From NCBI RefSeq assembly GCF_021401245.1, contig NZ_JACBFY010000012.1:1-64000 (forward strand): a DNA stretch of 64,000 bases, read 5' to 3'. Shown here piece after piece: positions 1 to 14,626 of the stretch. The notes below the pieces were generated by a model. The model ran no database searches. It worked only from the letters and a program-made list of their open reading frames with translations, and was not told the DNA's origin. The stretch is from Pseudacidovorax sp. NFM-22 (GTDB lineage Bacteria; Pseudomonadota; Gammaproteobacteria; Burkholderiales; Burkholderiaceae_C). The position numbers and the translations under genes were made by a program. Each line of letters starts with the position of its first letter. Position 1 is the first letter of the stretch.

Positions 1-474
1 TTCTAAAAGCGCAACTTCTTTTTTCCAGAAGCTGCCGTCATTCTCTCAAACCCCTCACCAGCCAAACTCACAACAAAGATGCGTGTCAGTCAGCGAGCCC
101 GCCAGTATACGAGGGTTTTCGATAGGGACGCAAGAGACGTCCTACAAAAATTTTCAAACGGCGGGGAGCATGCCCGACTCGGGGGCGACCGGGCCCACCG
201 GGGGCTGACAAGCAAGGGGCACGCAAACGGGACTGACGACCGACGAGGCAGGGAGTTTCTCCGGAATGTCATGTCCCACGGCTGTTCGACGGCCCAGGAG
301 CACGTCCGCCATCGGCCCGTCGAGACACACCCCTTATAGAAGTAGATGCACAAAAGCAGGGGCCAGCACCAGACGTACCTTCTCACGCGTCTTCCGTGCG
401 GCCCCGCAGCCGAGATGAAGCGACTGGCCGGTCACCCGCACAAGCCAGCCCTTGCTGCCGCACTTCCAGCCGCG
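1..474. other. No gene supported at the left edge
   Basis: I see no convincing gene in this stretch. Two short overlapping reading frames exist (79-339 plus, 90-386 minus). Both give arginine- and cysteine-rich translations without family features, and neither has a good ribosome binding site. The first 80 bases are less GC-rich than the rest and could be the tail of an intergenic region. The stretch lies downstream of the minus-strand UvrA-like gene, so it would hold that gene's 3' untranslated region. Confidence 0.5.
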
Positions 475-6534
<6,060 letters not shown>

Positions 6535-6763
6535 GCGTGCCTTGGGGATGGGGGCAGAGATTCTAGGAACGCGAACCCACCCGCACCGGCGCAAGGCTTT
6601 GGCCGGAATCCAGCCCCACGACCATCGCCGGAGGCAGGTCCGCGCCGTGCGGAGCGGGGTCGGTGCAGGCGTGCTGCACCGGTCGCGGACAGGACCTTGC
6701 CCCGGACGCGGCCACCGCCGCGCGGGATAACGCCGATGACAAACGTCAGCATGGCGACTAAGA

Positions 6764-6780
6764 TTTGATCAAACATCAAA
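6764..6780. promoter_or_regulatory. Candidate GntR operator
   Basis: The inverted repeat TTTGAT-CAAAC-ATCAAA ends 12 bases before the ATG of the GntR regulator gene. FCD-type GntR proteins usually bind short palindromes at their own promoter, so autoregulation is likely. That is an inference from position and symmetry only. Confidence 0.45.
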
Positions 6781-6792
6781 ACCCTGACCCGC

Positions 6793-7539
6793 ATGGCTCT
6801 CGGCTCCCCGTCCGACGCGTCGGCCACCGACACCCTGGGCCTGCTCAAGCCGATCACGCGCTCGTCCGTGAACGAGTCGGTCTACCAAGCGCTGCGCAAC
6901 AAGCTCATGAATGGCGAATTCCGCGCCGGCCAGCCGCTGGGCATCCAGTACCTGGCCGATGCGCTGGGCACCAGCACCATGCCCGTGCGGGAGGCGCTGC
7001 GACGGCTGGTGGCGCAGCAGGGCCTGGAGCCGCTGCCCAACGGCACCACGCGCGTGCCCCTGATCACCCGCGACAAGCTGGTCGACATCCGCCGCGTGCG
7101 GATGCTGGTGGAAGGCCAGGCCACCGAATGGGCCACGCCGCGGCTCCTGCCCGCCCAGTTGGACGAACTGGACGACATGGCCCGGCGCATCACGCGGGCA
7201 CGGCACGCCCCCGAGAGCCTGCCCGCCAGCCTGGAGATGAACCTGGTCTTCCACTTCACCATCTACCAGGCCGCGCAGTCGCCGGTGCTCATCGCCATGA
7301 TCGAAAGCCTGTGGCTGCAATCGGGCGCCTACCTGCGCGCCACCCGCGCGTACCTGCACACCGACGAGCAGCCCTCCGACCATCTGCACGAACAGACCGT
7401 GGCCGCCCTGCGCGCGGGCGACGCCGCCGCGGCGCGACGCTGCATGGAGCAGGACATCGCCTGGGTCTTCGACCGCCTCGACCCCGAACTGCCCGATCAC
7501 CCCCCTTCCACGCCCTTGAAGATCCGCCCCACACCATGA
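6793..7539 (+). CDS. GntR/FadR-type (FCD) transcriptional regulator
   Basis: 248 residues. An N-terminal winged helix-turn-helix (about residues 25-90, with [13 protein letters not shown] and the recognition region [14 protein letters not shown]) is followed by an all-helical FCD ligand-binding domain (about 100-235). FCD members bind small carboxylates or sugar acids and are usually local repressors. The gene is first in the operon, and its stop overlaps the start of the dehydratase gene by four bases (ATGA). It is therefore the likely ligand-responsive regulator of the sugar-acid genes that follow. The effector cannot be read from sequence. The upstream inverted repeat at 6764-6780 is a plausible operator. 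Confidence 0.93.
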   Translation: MALGSPSDASATDTLGLLKPITRSSVNESVYQALRNKLMNGEFRAGQPLGIQYLADALGTSTMPVREALRRLVAQQGLEPLPNGTTRVPLITRDKLVDIRRVRMLVEGQATEWATPRLLPAQLDELDDMARRITRARHAPESLPASLEMNLVFHFTIYQAAQSPVLIAMIESLWLQSGAYLRATRAYLHTDEQPSDHLHEQTVAALRAGDAAAARRCMEQDIAWVFDRLDPELPDHPPSTPLKIRPTP

Positions 7540-9308
7540 CCGACACCCCCCGCTCCCTGCACAAGCACCGTTCCCGCGCCGTCACCGAAGGCCCGGGCCG
7601 CGCCGCCCACCGCGGCTTCCTGCGCGCCACCGGCATGGACGACGAGACGCTCGCCAAGTCGATGGTCGGCATCGTCAGCACCGCCGGCGACAACACGCCC
7701 TGCTCCAAGTCACTCGGCCCGCAGGCCGACTACGCCCGCCTGGGCGTGGCCGAGGGCGGCGGGCATCCGGTGAGCTTCACCACCATCTCGGTCTCCGACG
7801 GCACCTCCATGGGCCACGACGGCATGCGCATGAGCCTGCTGTCGCGCGAACTGATCGCCGACAGCGTGGAGCTGGCCGTGCGCGGCCATGCCTACGACGG
7901 CCTGGTCACCTTCGGTGGCTGCGACAAGACGCTGCCCGGGATGATGATGGCGATGGTGCGGCTGAACGTGCCCTCGGTCTTCGTCTACGGCGGCTCGATG
8001 CTGCCGGGCTACTCGCCCGAGGGCGAGGAGCGTACGGTGCTCACCGCCATCGAGGGCACCGGCCGTCGCCAGACCGGCGCCATCACGCTCAAGCAGCTGG
8101 ACCAGATCGAGCGCACCTGCGCCATGACCGTGGGCGCATGCCCCGGCCAGTTCACCGCCAACACGATGGCGATGGTGGGCGAGGCGCTGGGCCTCTCCTT
8201 GCTGGGCACCGCCACCATCCCGGCCGTCTACAGCGAGCGCCTGGCGCTGGCCCGCCGCGCCGGCCTGCGCGTGATGCAGATCCTCGAAAACGGCGGGCCG
8301 CTACCGCGCGACCTGATCACCCGCGAAAGCCTGGAGAACGCCTGCGCCGCCGTGGCCGCCACCGGCGGCAGCACCAATGCGGCGATGCACATCCCGGCCA
8401 TTGCGCACGAGGCCGGCATCGTCTTCACCTTCGACGACGTGGCGCGCGTGTTCCAGCGCACGCCGCTGGTGGGCGACCTGTCGCCCGGCGGCCGCTACCT
8501 CGCCAAGGACCTGAACGTCATCGGCGGCGTGCCGGTGGTGCTCAACGCGCTGCTTCAGGGCGGCCACCTGCATGGCCACACGATGACCGTCACCGGCCGC
8601 ACCCTGGCCGAAGAGCTGGCCGCCTTCCCCGGCCCGGACGGGCGCATCGTGCGCGAGGCAGCCACGCCCATCCACGCCTCGGGCGGGCTGGTGGTGCTCA
8701 AGGGCAACCTCTGCCCCGACGGCGCGCTCATCAAGATCGCCGGCCTCAAGTCGCTGCAGTTCGACGGCCGCGCCCGCGTGTTCGAGACCGAGGAGGACTG
8801 CATGAAGGCCGTCGCCGCCCAGGCCTACGAGCCGGGCGACGTGCTGGTGATCCGCAACGAAGGCCCACGCGGCGGCCCCGGCATGCGCGAGATGCTGGCC
8901 GTCACGGCCGCGATCTACGGCCAGGGCCGCGGCGAGCAGGTCGCCCTGCTGACCGACGGCCGCTTCTCCGGCGCCACGCGCGGCATGTGCATCGGCTACG
9001 CCAGCCCCGAGGCGGCCGCCGGCGGCCCCATCGCGCTGGTGCAGGACGGCGACCGCATCCGCATCGATGCGGCGGCCGGCAGCATCGTGCTGGACGTGGA
9101 CGAGGCCGAACTCGCGCGCCGCCGCGCCGCGGCCAAGCCCTTCCAGCGCGAACGCCTGGCCGGCGCGCTGGAGAAGTACGCCAAGCTGGTCGGGCCGACG
9201 CACCTGGGCGCCGTGACGCACTCGGGCTGCGTGGACTGGCCGTACCCGGAGGACGATCAGGTGCCTTCCATCGAAGAGGGCCTGGGCGGCAAGGACCTTC
9301 AGAAATGA
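7536..9308 (+). CDS. IlvD/Edd-family dehydratase, probably for a sugar acid
   Basis: 590 residues, the normal length for the IlvD/Edd family of Fe-S dehydratases, which convert a 2,3-dihydroxy acid to a 2-keto-3-deoxy acid. The three expected cluster cysteines are present: TPCSKS near residue 55, GGCDKTLPG near 127 and [12 protein letters not shown] near 199. The C-terminal [11 protein letters not shown] block carries the conserved serine. The setting among sugar-acid dehydrogenases and an isomerase, with no other branched-chain amino acid genes, suggests a sugar acid (aldonate) rather than the valine/isoleucine precursor. The substrate is inferred from neighbours only. The start overlaps the GntR gene stop, so the two are translationally coupled. 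Confidence 0.9.
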   Translation: MTDTPRSLHKHRSRAVTEGPGRAAHRGFLRATGMDDETLAKSMVGIVSTAGDNTPCSKSLGPQADYARLGVAEGGGHPVSFTTISVSDGTSMGHDGMRMSLLSRELIADSVELAVRGHAYDGLVTFGGCDKTLPGMMMAMVRLNVPSVFVYGGSMLPGYSPEGEERTVLTAIEGTGRRQTGAITLKQLDQIERTCAMTVGACPGQFTANTMAMVGEALGLSLLGTATIPAVYSERLALARRAGLRVMQILENGGPLPRDLITRESLENACAAVAATGGSTNAAMHIPAIAHEAGIVFTFDDVARVFQRTPLVGDLSPGGRYLAKDLNVIGGVPVVLNALLQGGHLHGHTMTVTGRTLAEELAAFPGPDGRIVREAATPIHASGGLVVLKGNLCPDGALIKIAGLKSLQFDGRARVFETEEDCMKAVAAQAYEPGDVLVIRNEGPRGGPGMREMLAVTAAIYGQGRGEQVALLTDGRFSGATRGMCIGYASPEAAAGGPIALVQDGDRIRIDAAAGSIVLDVDEAELARRRAAAKPFQRERLAGALEKYAKLVGPTHLGAVTHSGCVDWPYPEDDQVPSIEEGLGGKDLQK

Positions 9309-9354
9309 GCGCGGCCCAGCGAATGACGAAGCGCATGCATCAAAAGGCCCGCCG

Positions 9355-10281
9355 ATGAGCGCCGCTGCAACTCCACGCCCGCTGACCCTCGCCTTCTGCG
9401 GCCTGGGCCTGATGGGCGCCCCCATGGTCCGCCGCCTGCTGGCCGCGGGCCACACGGTGCGCGTCTGGAACCGCTCGCCCGCCAAGGCCGCGCCGCTGGC
9501 CGCCCTGGGCGCGCAGGTGGCCGCCACGCCGGCCGAGGCGGCCCAGGGCGCCGACGGCGCGCTGATGTGCCTGTTCGATGCCGACGCGGTCGAAGCCGTG
9601 GTCTTCGGCGAGAACGGCCTGGCGCAGGTGCACGGCCTGCGCTGGCTGGCCGACCATTCCAGCATCCATCCGCAGCGCACCCGCGACTTCGCCGCACGGC
9701 TGGAGGCCGCCAGCGGCGCCCACTGGCTCGACGCGCCCGTCTCCGGCGGCATCGGCGGGGTGGAGGCCGGCACGCTGGCCATCATGGTCGGCGGCGAGAC
9801 CGATCACCTCGACGAAGCCTTCGGCGCCCTGCGCGCCTATGCCGGCAACATCACGCACATGGGTTCCAGCGGCGCCGGTCAGGCCACCAAGCTGTGCAAC
9901 CAGACGCTGGTGGCCACCGCCGTCGTCGCGCTGGCCGAGGCCATCGGCTTCGCCGAGCGCAACGGCATCGCCATCGAGCGGCTGGCACCGGCGCTGGCCG
10001 GCGGCTGGGCCGACTCCAAGCCGTTGCAGGTCTTCGCGCCCCGCATGGCGCAGGCCCAGCCGCAGATCATCGGCGCGCTGGCCACCATGCTGAAGGACAT
10101 CGACACCGTGGCCGCCGTGGCCCGCGACAGCGGCGCGCCCATGCCCGTGACCGGCGCGGTGCAGCAGGTGCTGCGCATGGCCGACGCCATGGGCCTGGGC
10201 GAGGCCGAGCTGTCGGCCGTGGTCGCGCTGATGACGCCGCAGCGGCTCGGTCCTTTCCTCGCTCAGGCAGGGAAGCAATGA
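9355..10281 (+). CDS. 3-hydroxyisobutyrate dehydrogenase-family NAD(P) oxidoreductase
   Basis: 308 residues. The N-terminal Rossmann fold has GLGLMGAPM (near residues 17-25). The substrate loop DAPVSGG (near 125) and GSSGAGQATKLCNQ (near 165-178), with the catalytic lysine, are typical of the beta-hydroxyacid dehydrogenases, which include tartronate semialdehyde reductase GarR and L-threonate dehydrogenase LtnD. Next to OtnI-like and DenD-like genes, an LtnD-like oxidation of a C4 aldonate is the most attractive role. GarR-like reduction of tartronate semialdehyde is the alternative. It follows the dehydratase by 46 bases on the same strand. Confidence 0.88.
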   Translation: MSAAATPRPLTLAFCGLGLMGAPMVRRLLAAGHTVRVWNRSPAKAAPLAALGAQVAATPAEAAQGADGALMCLFDADAVEAVVFGENGLAQVHGLRWLADHSSIHPQRTRDFAARLEAASGAHWLDAPVSGGIGGVEAGTLAIMVGGETDHLDEAFGALRAYAGNITHMGSSGAGQATKLCNQTLVATAVVALAEAIGFAERNGIAIERLAPALAGGWADSKPLQVFAPRMAQAQPQIIGALATMLKDIDTVAAVARDSGAPMPVTGAVQQVLRMADAMGLGEAELSAVVALMTPQRLGPFLAQAGKQ

Positions 10282-10372
10282 CGCATTGCCCCAGCCACAT
10301 CCTCGATTGCTCCGGCGTGGCCTGCTCCGCGGCTCTTTGTATGACCGACACCCCACACGCGACCGCTACCCC

Positions 10373-11161
10373 ATGCAACTGAACGCCAATCTGGAGTGGC
10401 TTTACGGCCATCTTCCGCTCGACCAGCGCTTCGCCGCCGCTGCGGCCGACGGCTTTGCCGGCGTCGAGATGCTGCAGCCCTACGAGCAGGCACCCGCCGC
10501 GTATGCCGAGGCGCTGCGGGCCCAGGGCCTCACCGCCGTGCTGCACAACACGCCCATCCGCCCCGACAGCCCGGGCCGGTTGGGCTGGGCGGCCATCCCT
10601 GGCGGCCAGGCCGAGTTCCGCGAATGCTTCGACCGGGCCCGCGCCGTGGCGGAGGCCACCGGCTCGCGCCGCATCCACGTGATGGCCGGCGACTGCCGCG
10701 GTCACGAGGCACGCGCCTGCCGCCAGGCGCTGGACCAGAACCTGGCCTGGGCCCTGCGGCATGCCGAATCGGACGACCTGGTGCTGATGCTGGAACCGCT
10801 GAACCGCGCCGACATGCCCGGCTACTTCTACTGGCTGCCCGAGCAGGCGCTGGACGTGATCCGCGCCTTCGACACGCCCCGGCTGCGCCTGCAGTTCGAC
10901 CTCTACCACTGCGTGAAGGAAGGGCTGGATCTGGCACAGGAGCTGGACCGCTGCCGCGGCTTCATCGGCCATGTGCAGCTGGCCGGTGCGCCCGACCGCC
11001 ACGAGCCCGACCTGTCGCGCGACGGCCTGCTCGCCACCGTCGCCGCGCTGCCCGCTGCCGGGTACGACAGCTGGCTCGGCTGCGAATACAAACCCCGCAG
11101 CACCGCCGCCGAAGGCCTGGCCTGGGCGGCGCCGCTGCGCCAACAAGGATTGCTCTCATGA
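10373..11161 (+). CDS. otnI: Hydroxypyruvate isomerase-family TIM barrel (OtnI-like)
   Basis: 262 residues, the usual size of the Hyi/OtnI family. The ATG at 10373 (MQLNANLEWLYG) matches family N-termini, which typically begin with a FAANLS/LNANLE strand. The metal-site residues expected in this fold are visible: LEPLN (Glu), QFDLYH (Asp), GHVQLAGAPDRHEPD (His and Asp) and CEYKP (Glu). The family interconverts hydroxypyruvate and tartronate semialdehyde or, as OtnI, 2-oxo- and 3-oxo-tetronate. A DenD-like dehydrogenase translated from an overlapping start just downstream favours the tetronate role. The 3' end overlaps that gene by four bases. Confidence 0.86.
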   Translation: MQLNANLEWLYGHLPLDQRFAAAAADGFAGVEMLQPYEQAPAAYAEALRAQGLTAVLHNTPIRPDSPGRLGWAAIPGGQAEFRECFDRARAVAEATGSRRIHVMAGDCRGHEARACRQALDQNLAWALRHAESDDLVLMLEPLNRADMPGYFYWLPEQALDVIRAFDTPRLRLQFDLYHCVKEGLDLAQELDRCRGFIGHVQLAGAPDRHEPDLSRDGLLATVAALPAAGYDSWLGCEYKPRSTAAEGLAWAAPLRQQGLLS

Positions 11162-12114
11162 CCCGTATCCTCGTCACCGGCGCCGGCGGCTTCGTCGGCC
11201 AGGCCCTCGTGCAACGACTGCTGGCCGGCGTCGACGCGCTGCCGCTCACGCAGCTCGTGGCAGTGGACATCGCGCTCGACCTGCCCGCGCATCCCCAGCT
11301 CACGCAGGTGCGTGGCTCCGTCGCCGACGCGGCCGTGCGCGCCCAGGCGCTGGCCGAGCCGCCCGACGTGGTCTTCCACCTGGCGGCCGTCACCAGCGGC
11401 CAGGCCGAGCGCGAGTTCGAGCTGGGCCACACCGTCAACCTGCGCGGCACGCTGGAGCTGTTCGAAGACCTGCGGCGCCAGCACGACGCCACCGGCAAGG
11501 CGCCGCGCCTGGTGCAGACCAGCTCCATCGGCGTCTTCGGCCTGCCGCTGCCGCCGCACATCGACGACGCCACGCCCATCGTGCCCACGATGTCCTACGG
11601 CGCCCACAAGCGCATGCTGGAGATCCTGCTGGCCGACTACAGCCGCCGCGGCTGGATCGATGGGCGCTCGCCGCGCCTGCCCAGCGTGGTGGCCCGGCCC
11701 GGCCTGCCCAACGGCGCGCTGTCGGCCTTCGCCAGCGACCTGATCCGCGAACTGGCCGCGGGCCGCAGCTACGAATCCCCCGTCGATGCCGAAGGCACGC
11801 TGTGGCTGATCTCGCTGCCGGCCTGCGTGGAGGCGCTGATCCACGCCGCCACGCTCGACGCCGACCGCCTGCCCGCCACCCGCGCGTGGACGCTGCCTTC
11901 GCTGCACGCCTCGGTGGCCGAAGTGGTGGCCGCGCTGATGCGCCGCTTCGGCGTGGAGGTGTCGCAGCGCCTGAGCTACGCGCCCGACCCGGCCATCATT
12001 CCGCAGTTCGCGCGCTGGCCGACCGTGGACACCGCCCTCGCCCGCTCGCTCGGCTTCCGCGCCGATGCCTCGCTGGACGAGCTGATCGAACGCTGCCTGC
12101 CCGGCGCCGCCTGA
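11158..12114 (+). CDS. denD: DenD-like NAD-dependent sugar-acid dehydrogenase (extended SDR)
   Basis: 318 residues. TGAGGFVG near residues 7-14 binds NAD. SSIGVFG and the YGAHK active-site motif place it among the extended short-chain dehydrogenases annotated as D-erythronate dehydrogenase, which oxidise D-erythronate to 2-oxo-tetronate. That activity would make the substrate for the OtnI-like isomerase encoded immediately upstream (ATGA overlap). The characterised pathway then needs the kinase OtnK and aldolase OtnC; neither is in this window. Confidence 0.86.
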   Translation: MTRILVTGAGGFVGQALVQRLLAGVDALPLTQLVAVDIALDLPAHPQLTQVRGSVADAAVRAQALAEPPDVVFHLAAVTSGQAEREFELGHTVNLRGTLELFEDLRRQHDATGKAPRLVQTSSIGVFGLPLPPHIDDATPIVPTMSYGAHKRMLEILLADYSRRGWIDGRSPRLPSVVARPGLPNGALSAFASDLIRELAAGRSYESPVDAEGTLWLISLPACVEALIHAATLDADRLPATRAWTLPSLHASVAEVVAALMRRFGVEVSQRLSYAPDPAIIPQFARWPTVDTALARSLGFRADASLDELIERCLPGAA

Positions 12115-12137
12115 CCGACCCTCTTCTTCTTCGACCC

Positions 12138-12479
12138 ATGATCATCGAACTGCGTACCTACACCCTGCGCATCGCCACCACGCGCGATTTCGTCGCCCGC
12201 TATGCCGCCGAAGGCCGCGACGTCCAGGTCGAGCACCTGGGTGAGCCCGCGCTCTATGCCGTCAGCGACATCGGCGAGCAGAACCAGGTGGTTCATGCCT
12301 GGCGCTACCGCGACTTTGCCGACCGCGACGCGCGCCGCGCCGCGCTGGAGGCCGATCCGCGCTGGCTGGCCTACAAGCGCCGCAGCCTGGCCGACGACCA
12401 TGTGCAGCAGCAGACCACCGCCATCCTGCGCGAGGTGGACTTCGCGGCGCTCGTCGCGGCCAGCGGGGGCAAGGCATGA
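12138..12479 (+). CDS. NIPSNAP family protein
   Basis: 113 residues. MIIELRTYTL at the N-terminus and the W-[RK]-Y pattern (HAWRYRDFADRDARR) with a DPRWLAYK block are typical of the small NIPSNAP fold, a ferredoxin-like dimeric alpha/beta barrel. These proteins often sit inside catabolic operons, but their biochemical role is mostly unknown. The 3' end overlaps the next gene by four bases, so it is certainly part of the sugar-acid operon. Confidence 0.85.
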   Translation: MIIELRTYTLRIATTRDFVARYAAEGRDVQVEHLGEPALYAVSDIGEQNQVVHAWRYRDFADRDARRAALEADPRWLAYKRRSLADDHVQQQTTAILREVDFAALVAASGGKA

Positions 12480-13483
12480 GCGGCGCGCCATCCATGCCGA
12501 AGGACTCGCCCGCGAACGGACCCGCAACCAGCGCCGCATCGGCCGACACGCCGCTGCTGCTGCTTTCTGCACAACTGCCGCCGCCGCTCAAGGCGGTGCT
12601 GCAGGAACGCCATGCCTGCGTGGTGGCCCCGACGCGCGAGCAGATGCTCGCCACCGCCCAAGCGCATGCCGAGCGCATCGAGATGGTCGTCACCACCGCC
12701 ACCGACGGCGCCGATGCCGCGCTGATCGAGTCCCTGCCCAAGCTGCGCGCCATCTGCAGCCTGGGCGTGGGCCTGGACGCGCTCGACCTGGAGGCCGCCA
12801 AGGCCCGCGCCGTGGCCGTGAGCTACACGCCCGACGTGCTGAACGACTGCGTGGCCGACCTGGCCGTGGGCCTGCTGATCGACGCCGCCCGCGGCATGGG
12901 CCGGGCCGAGCGCCTGGTGCGCCGCGGCGACTGGCCGCGCATCGGCCCCGGCGCCCTGGGCACGCGCGTCAGTGGCCGACGGCTCGGCATCCTGGGCCTG
13001 GGCCGCATCGGCCAGACCATCGCCCGCCGCTTCGCCGGCTTCGACATGGACATCCGCTACCACACGCGCACGCCGCGCGAGGGCGTGGCCTGGACGCACG
13101 AGCCCTCGCTGGTGGAACTGGCCCGCTGGGCCGACTTCCTGATCGTGGCCTGCGCCGGCGGCGAGGCCACGCGCCATCTCGTCGATGCGCGGGTGCTCGA
13201 TGCACTGGGCCCGCAGGGCATCGTGGTCAACATCGCGCGCGGCTCGGTCATCGACGAAGCCGCGCTGGTGCTGGCCCTTCAGCAAGGGCGCCTCGGTGGG
13301 GCAGCACTGGACGTGTTCGACCAGGAACCGCAGGTGCCGGACGCGCTGATGGAGATGGACAACGTTGTGTTGCTGCCCCACATCGGCAGCGCCACCGCGC
13401 AGACCCGCCGCGCCATGGGCGACCTGGTGCTGGCGAATGTGGAAGAGTTTCTGGCCACTGGGCGGCTGCGCACCGCCGCGTAG
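12476..13483 (+). CDS. D-isomer-specific 2-hydroxyacid dehydrogenase
   Basis: 335 residues. The NAD-binding motif GLGRIGQTIARRF lies near residue 177. The catalytic triad of the D-2-hydroxyacid dehydrogenases can be read as NIARGSVID (Arg), DVFDQEP (Glu) and LLPHIGSAT (His). Such enzymes reduce glyoxylate or hydroxypyruvate, or oxidise a D-2-hydroxyacid. As the last gene of the operon it could reduce hydroxypyruvate formed from the sugar acid. The N-terminus carries about 20 alanine/proline-rich residues before the catalytic domain, so the true start could be slightly downstream. Confidence 0.9.
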   Translation: MSGAPSMPKDSPANGPATSAASADTPLLLLSAQLPPPLKAVLQERHACVVAPTREQMLATAQAHAERIEMVVTTATDGADAALIESLPKLRAICSLGVGLDALDLEAAKARAVAVSYTPDVLNDCVADLAVGLLIDAARGMGRAERLVRRGDWPRIGPGALGTRVSGRRLGILGLGRIGQTIARRFAGFDMDIRYHTRTPREGVAWTHEPSLVELARWADFLIVACAGGEATRHLVDARVLDALGPQGIVVNIARGSVIDEAALVLALQQGRLGGAALDVFDQEPQVPDALMEMDNVVLLPHIGSATAQTRRAMGDLVLANVEEFLATGRLRTAA

Positions 13484-13656
13484 TGGTCCGCCGCCGCGCG
13501 GGCGGTACCTCAGCGCGGGCTCATCCCACTGATGCGGGGCAACGGCCAAAGTAGCGGAGCCGGAGCCCGGCAGGGCGGAGGGCCCAAACACAGGCCATCA
13601 GAATGCTGAAGGCGTGGACTTGTCGGCGCCCCTTGGCCGCCCAGCTAGGCCGGGAT
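13484..13656. other. Operon end and left edge of the low-GC island
   Basis: No gene seen. A GC-rich inverted repeat at about 13490-13507 (CCGCC...GGGCGG) just after the dehydrogenase stop is a possible terminator, without a T tract. The rest is sequence between the chromosomal operon and the last integron cassette, with no clear right-hand attC core on this side. Confidence 0.4.
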
Positions 13657-14222
13657 TCATGCTCGCCTGCGACCTGCTGGTCGTTGACGTTGAGCCCAAA
13701 CAAAGCGGGACGGTACTGATTCCATCACTGCTGCAAGGCACCGACTTGCTGTTGCTAGGTTCTCGACTTGGTCATTCAGCATTTCAAGGGACTTCAGCCC
13801 ATGGAAGAGATTGTTGCGCAAGCGAAAGACGATGATCATTAGCGCAAGCAACCTGTCTCGTGGATTGTCCGTGCCGCCGTTGAGCACCGCCTCAACGTGA
13901 GCACGCTTGTCATTGGGGCGAAAGTACAAGCCTTCGAAGCGGCGCCCAAATCCCTGAGGTGTGCGATACCGAAATTGCCAGAATGCCAGACATTCCCCCA
14001 GCACTTGATTTTTTCTGGAGCAATTCTGTCGGCGTTAGACCTCTCGCTGATTCGCGTGAGCGCTGCTACGGACGCGCGGTTTTCGCACAGGGTACTTTCG
14101 AAGAAGTTCCACATTGTCGTGAAGTTAGCTACAGCTTCTCGCGCCGCCGGTGAAATTTCTGTTCCACCATGAGTGTTTTCGGCGAGCCACTTTATCGCAT
14201 CAAACTGCTGAATGTCTGGCAT
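13657..14222 (-). pseudogene. HEPN-type cassette protein, broken by one frameshift
   Basis: Read from the ATG at 14222 (preceded by GAGGA, seven bases upstream) the frame gives MPDIQQFDAIKWL through RIAPEKIK. It then loses sense near 14004-14006, while the next frame continues with LGECLAFWQFRYRT, a LYFRPND block and FRLRNNLFHGLK. Adding one base at that point restores a single open protein of about 188 residues ending at 13657. The RNNLFHG segment is the RNxxxH motif of HEPN ribonuclease domains. The break could be a real mutation or a sequencing error in the read. It is the cassette farthest from the integrase relic. A GTTGAGC core (13689-13695) overlaps its 3' end, as attC cores do. Confidence 0.6.
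13689..13695. other. Lone attC-like core at end of last cassette
   Basis: GTTGAGC fits the attC core GTTRRRY and lies at the 3' end of the minus-strand HEPN frame. I could not find a matching RYYYAAC partner to its left, so the last attC is probably degraded or replaced. Confidence 0.35.
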
Positions 14223-14522
14223 GGTTGTCCTCATCGGTCTAACGTTTGAATTCCCCGGCGTGCGCGGTTTTCCGCACAGATTCGTTTGAATAGTGGGTTG
14301 GGATAATATGACTATGGTGAAATTCGGCCCACCTAACTCTGTAAATTTTTCAAGCGAGGCTAAGGAGTATTTAGCTGCGTGATTGGTGATGTGCGAGTTA
14401 TTGCCGGAGACTATTTTGACGAGCTGCTCAACAATTACTGGTGAGTACTTCGATTCAACAGCTATTTCGAGATTGACAGTTAGGGCGACGATTTTTCCTG
14501 CTATTGCGCCACTAATGGACAT
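14223..14522 (-). CDS. Short integron cassette ORF that reads through its attC
   Basis: Starts at ATG 14522 (MSISGAIAGKIVALTVN), eight bases after a cassette boundary. It runs about 73 codons to the attC at 14237-14304 and has no stop codon before or inside that attC. In the present arrangement the frame continues in phase into the next cassette (the HEPN frame at 14222) and ends at 13839 after that gene's frameshift. If the cassette closed on itself, the frame would reach a TAA a few codons past the junction. No family is recognised. It may be a small protein, or a cassette whose real function is not the peptide. Confidence 0.4.
14237..14304. other. attC recombination site
   Basis: 68 bases. 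The left core GTCTAAC (14237-14243) is an exact RYYYAAC, and the right core GTTGGGA (14298-14304) fits GTTRRRY at six of seven positions. Between them are inverted arms GTTTGAATTC / GATTCGTTTGAAT around a central GCGCGG-TTTT-CCGC hairpin, the folded-strand layout expected of attC. It separates the HEPN frame from the short cassette ORF. Confidence 0.7.
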
Positions 14523-14529
14523 GCTTACT

Positions 14530-14623
14530 CTTTAACGGAGAATTTTGGTGGTCTTTGAGTCGTGCGGCTAATGAGGCCCAAGCGTGGAATGCCGTTGTGT
14601 ATCCTGTTCACTAAGGGTTAGCC
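14530..14623. other. attC-like site
   Basis: 94 bases between CTTTAAC (14530-14536) and GTTAGCC (14617-14623). Each is one position off the RYYYAAC/GTTRRRY consensus. It lies between the stop of the cassette gene ending at 14627 and the start of the short ORF at 14522, the place where an attC is expected. Confidence 0.55.
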
Positions 14624-14626
14624 GTC

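Noticed and set aside
79..386. Two small overlapping frames at the left edge
   Set aside because: No ribosome binding site, no family resemblance, and compositions rich in Arg, Trp and Cys as expected for chance frames.
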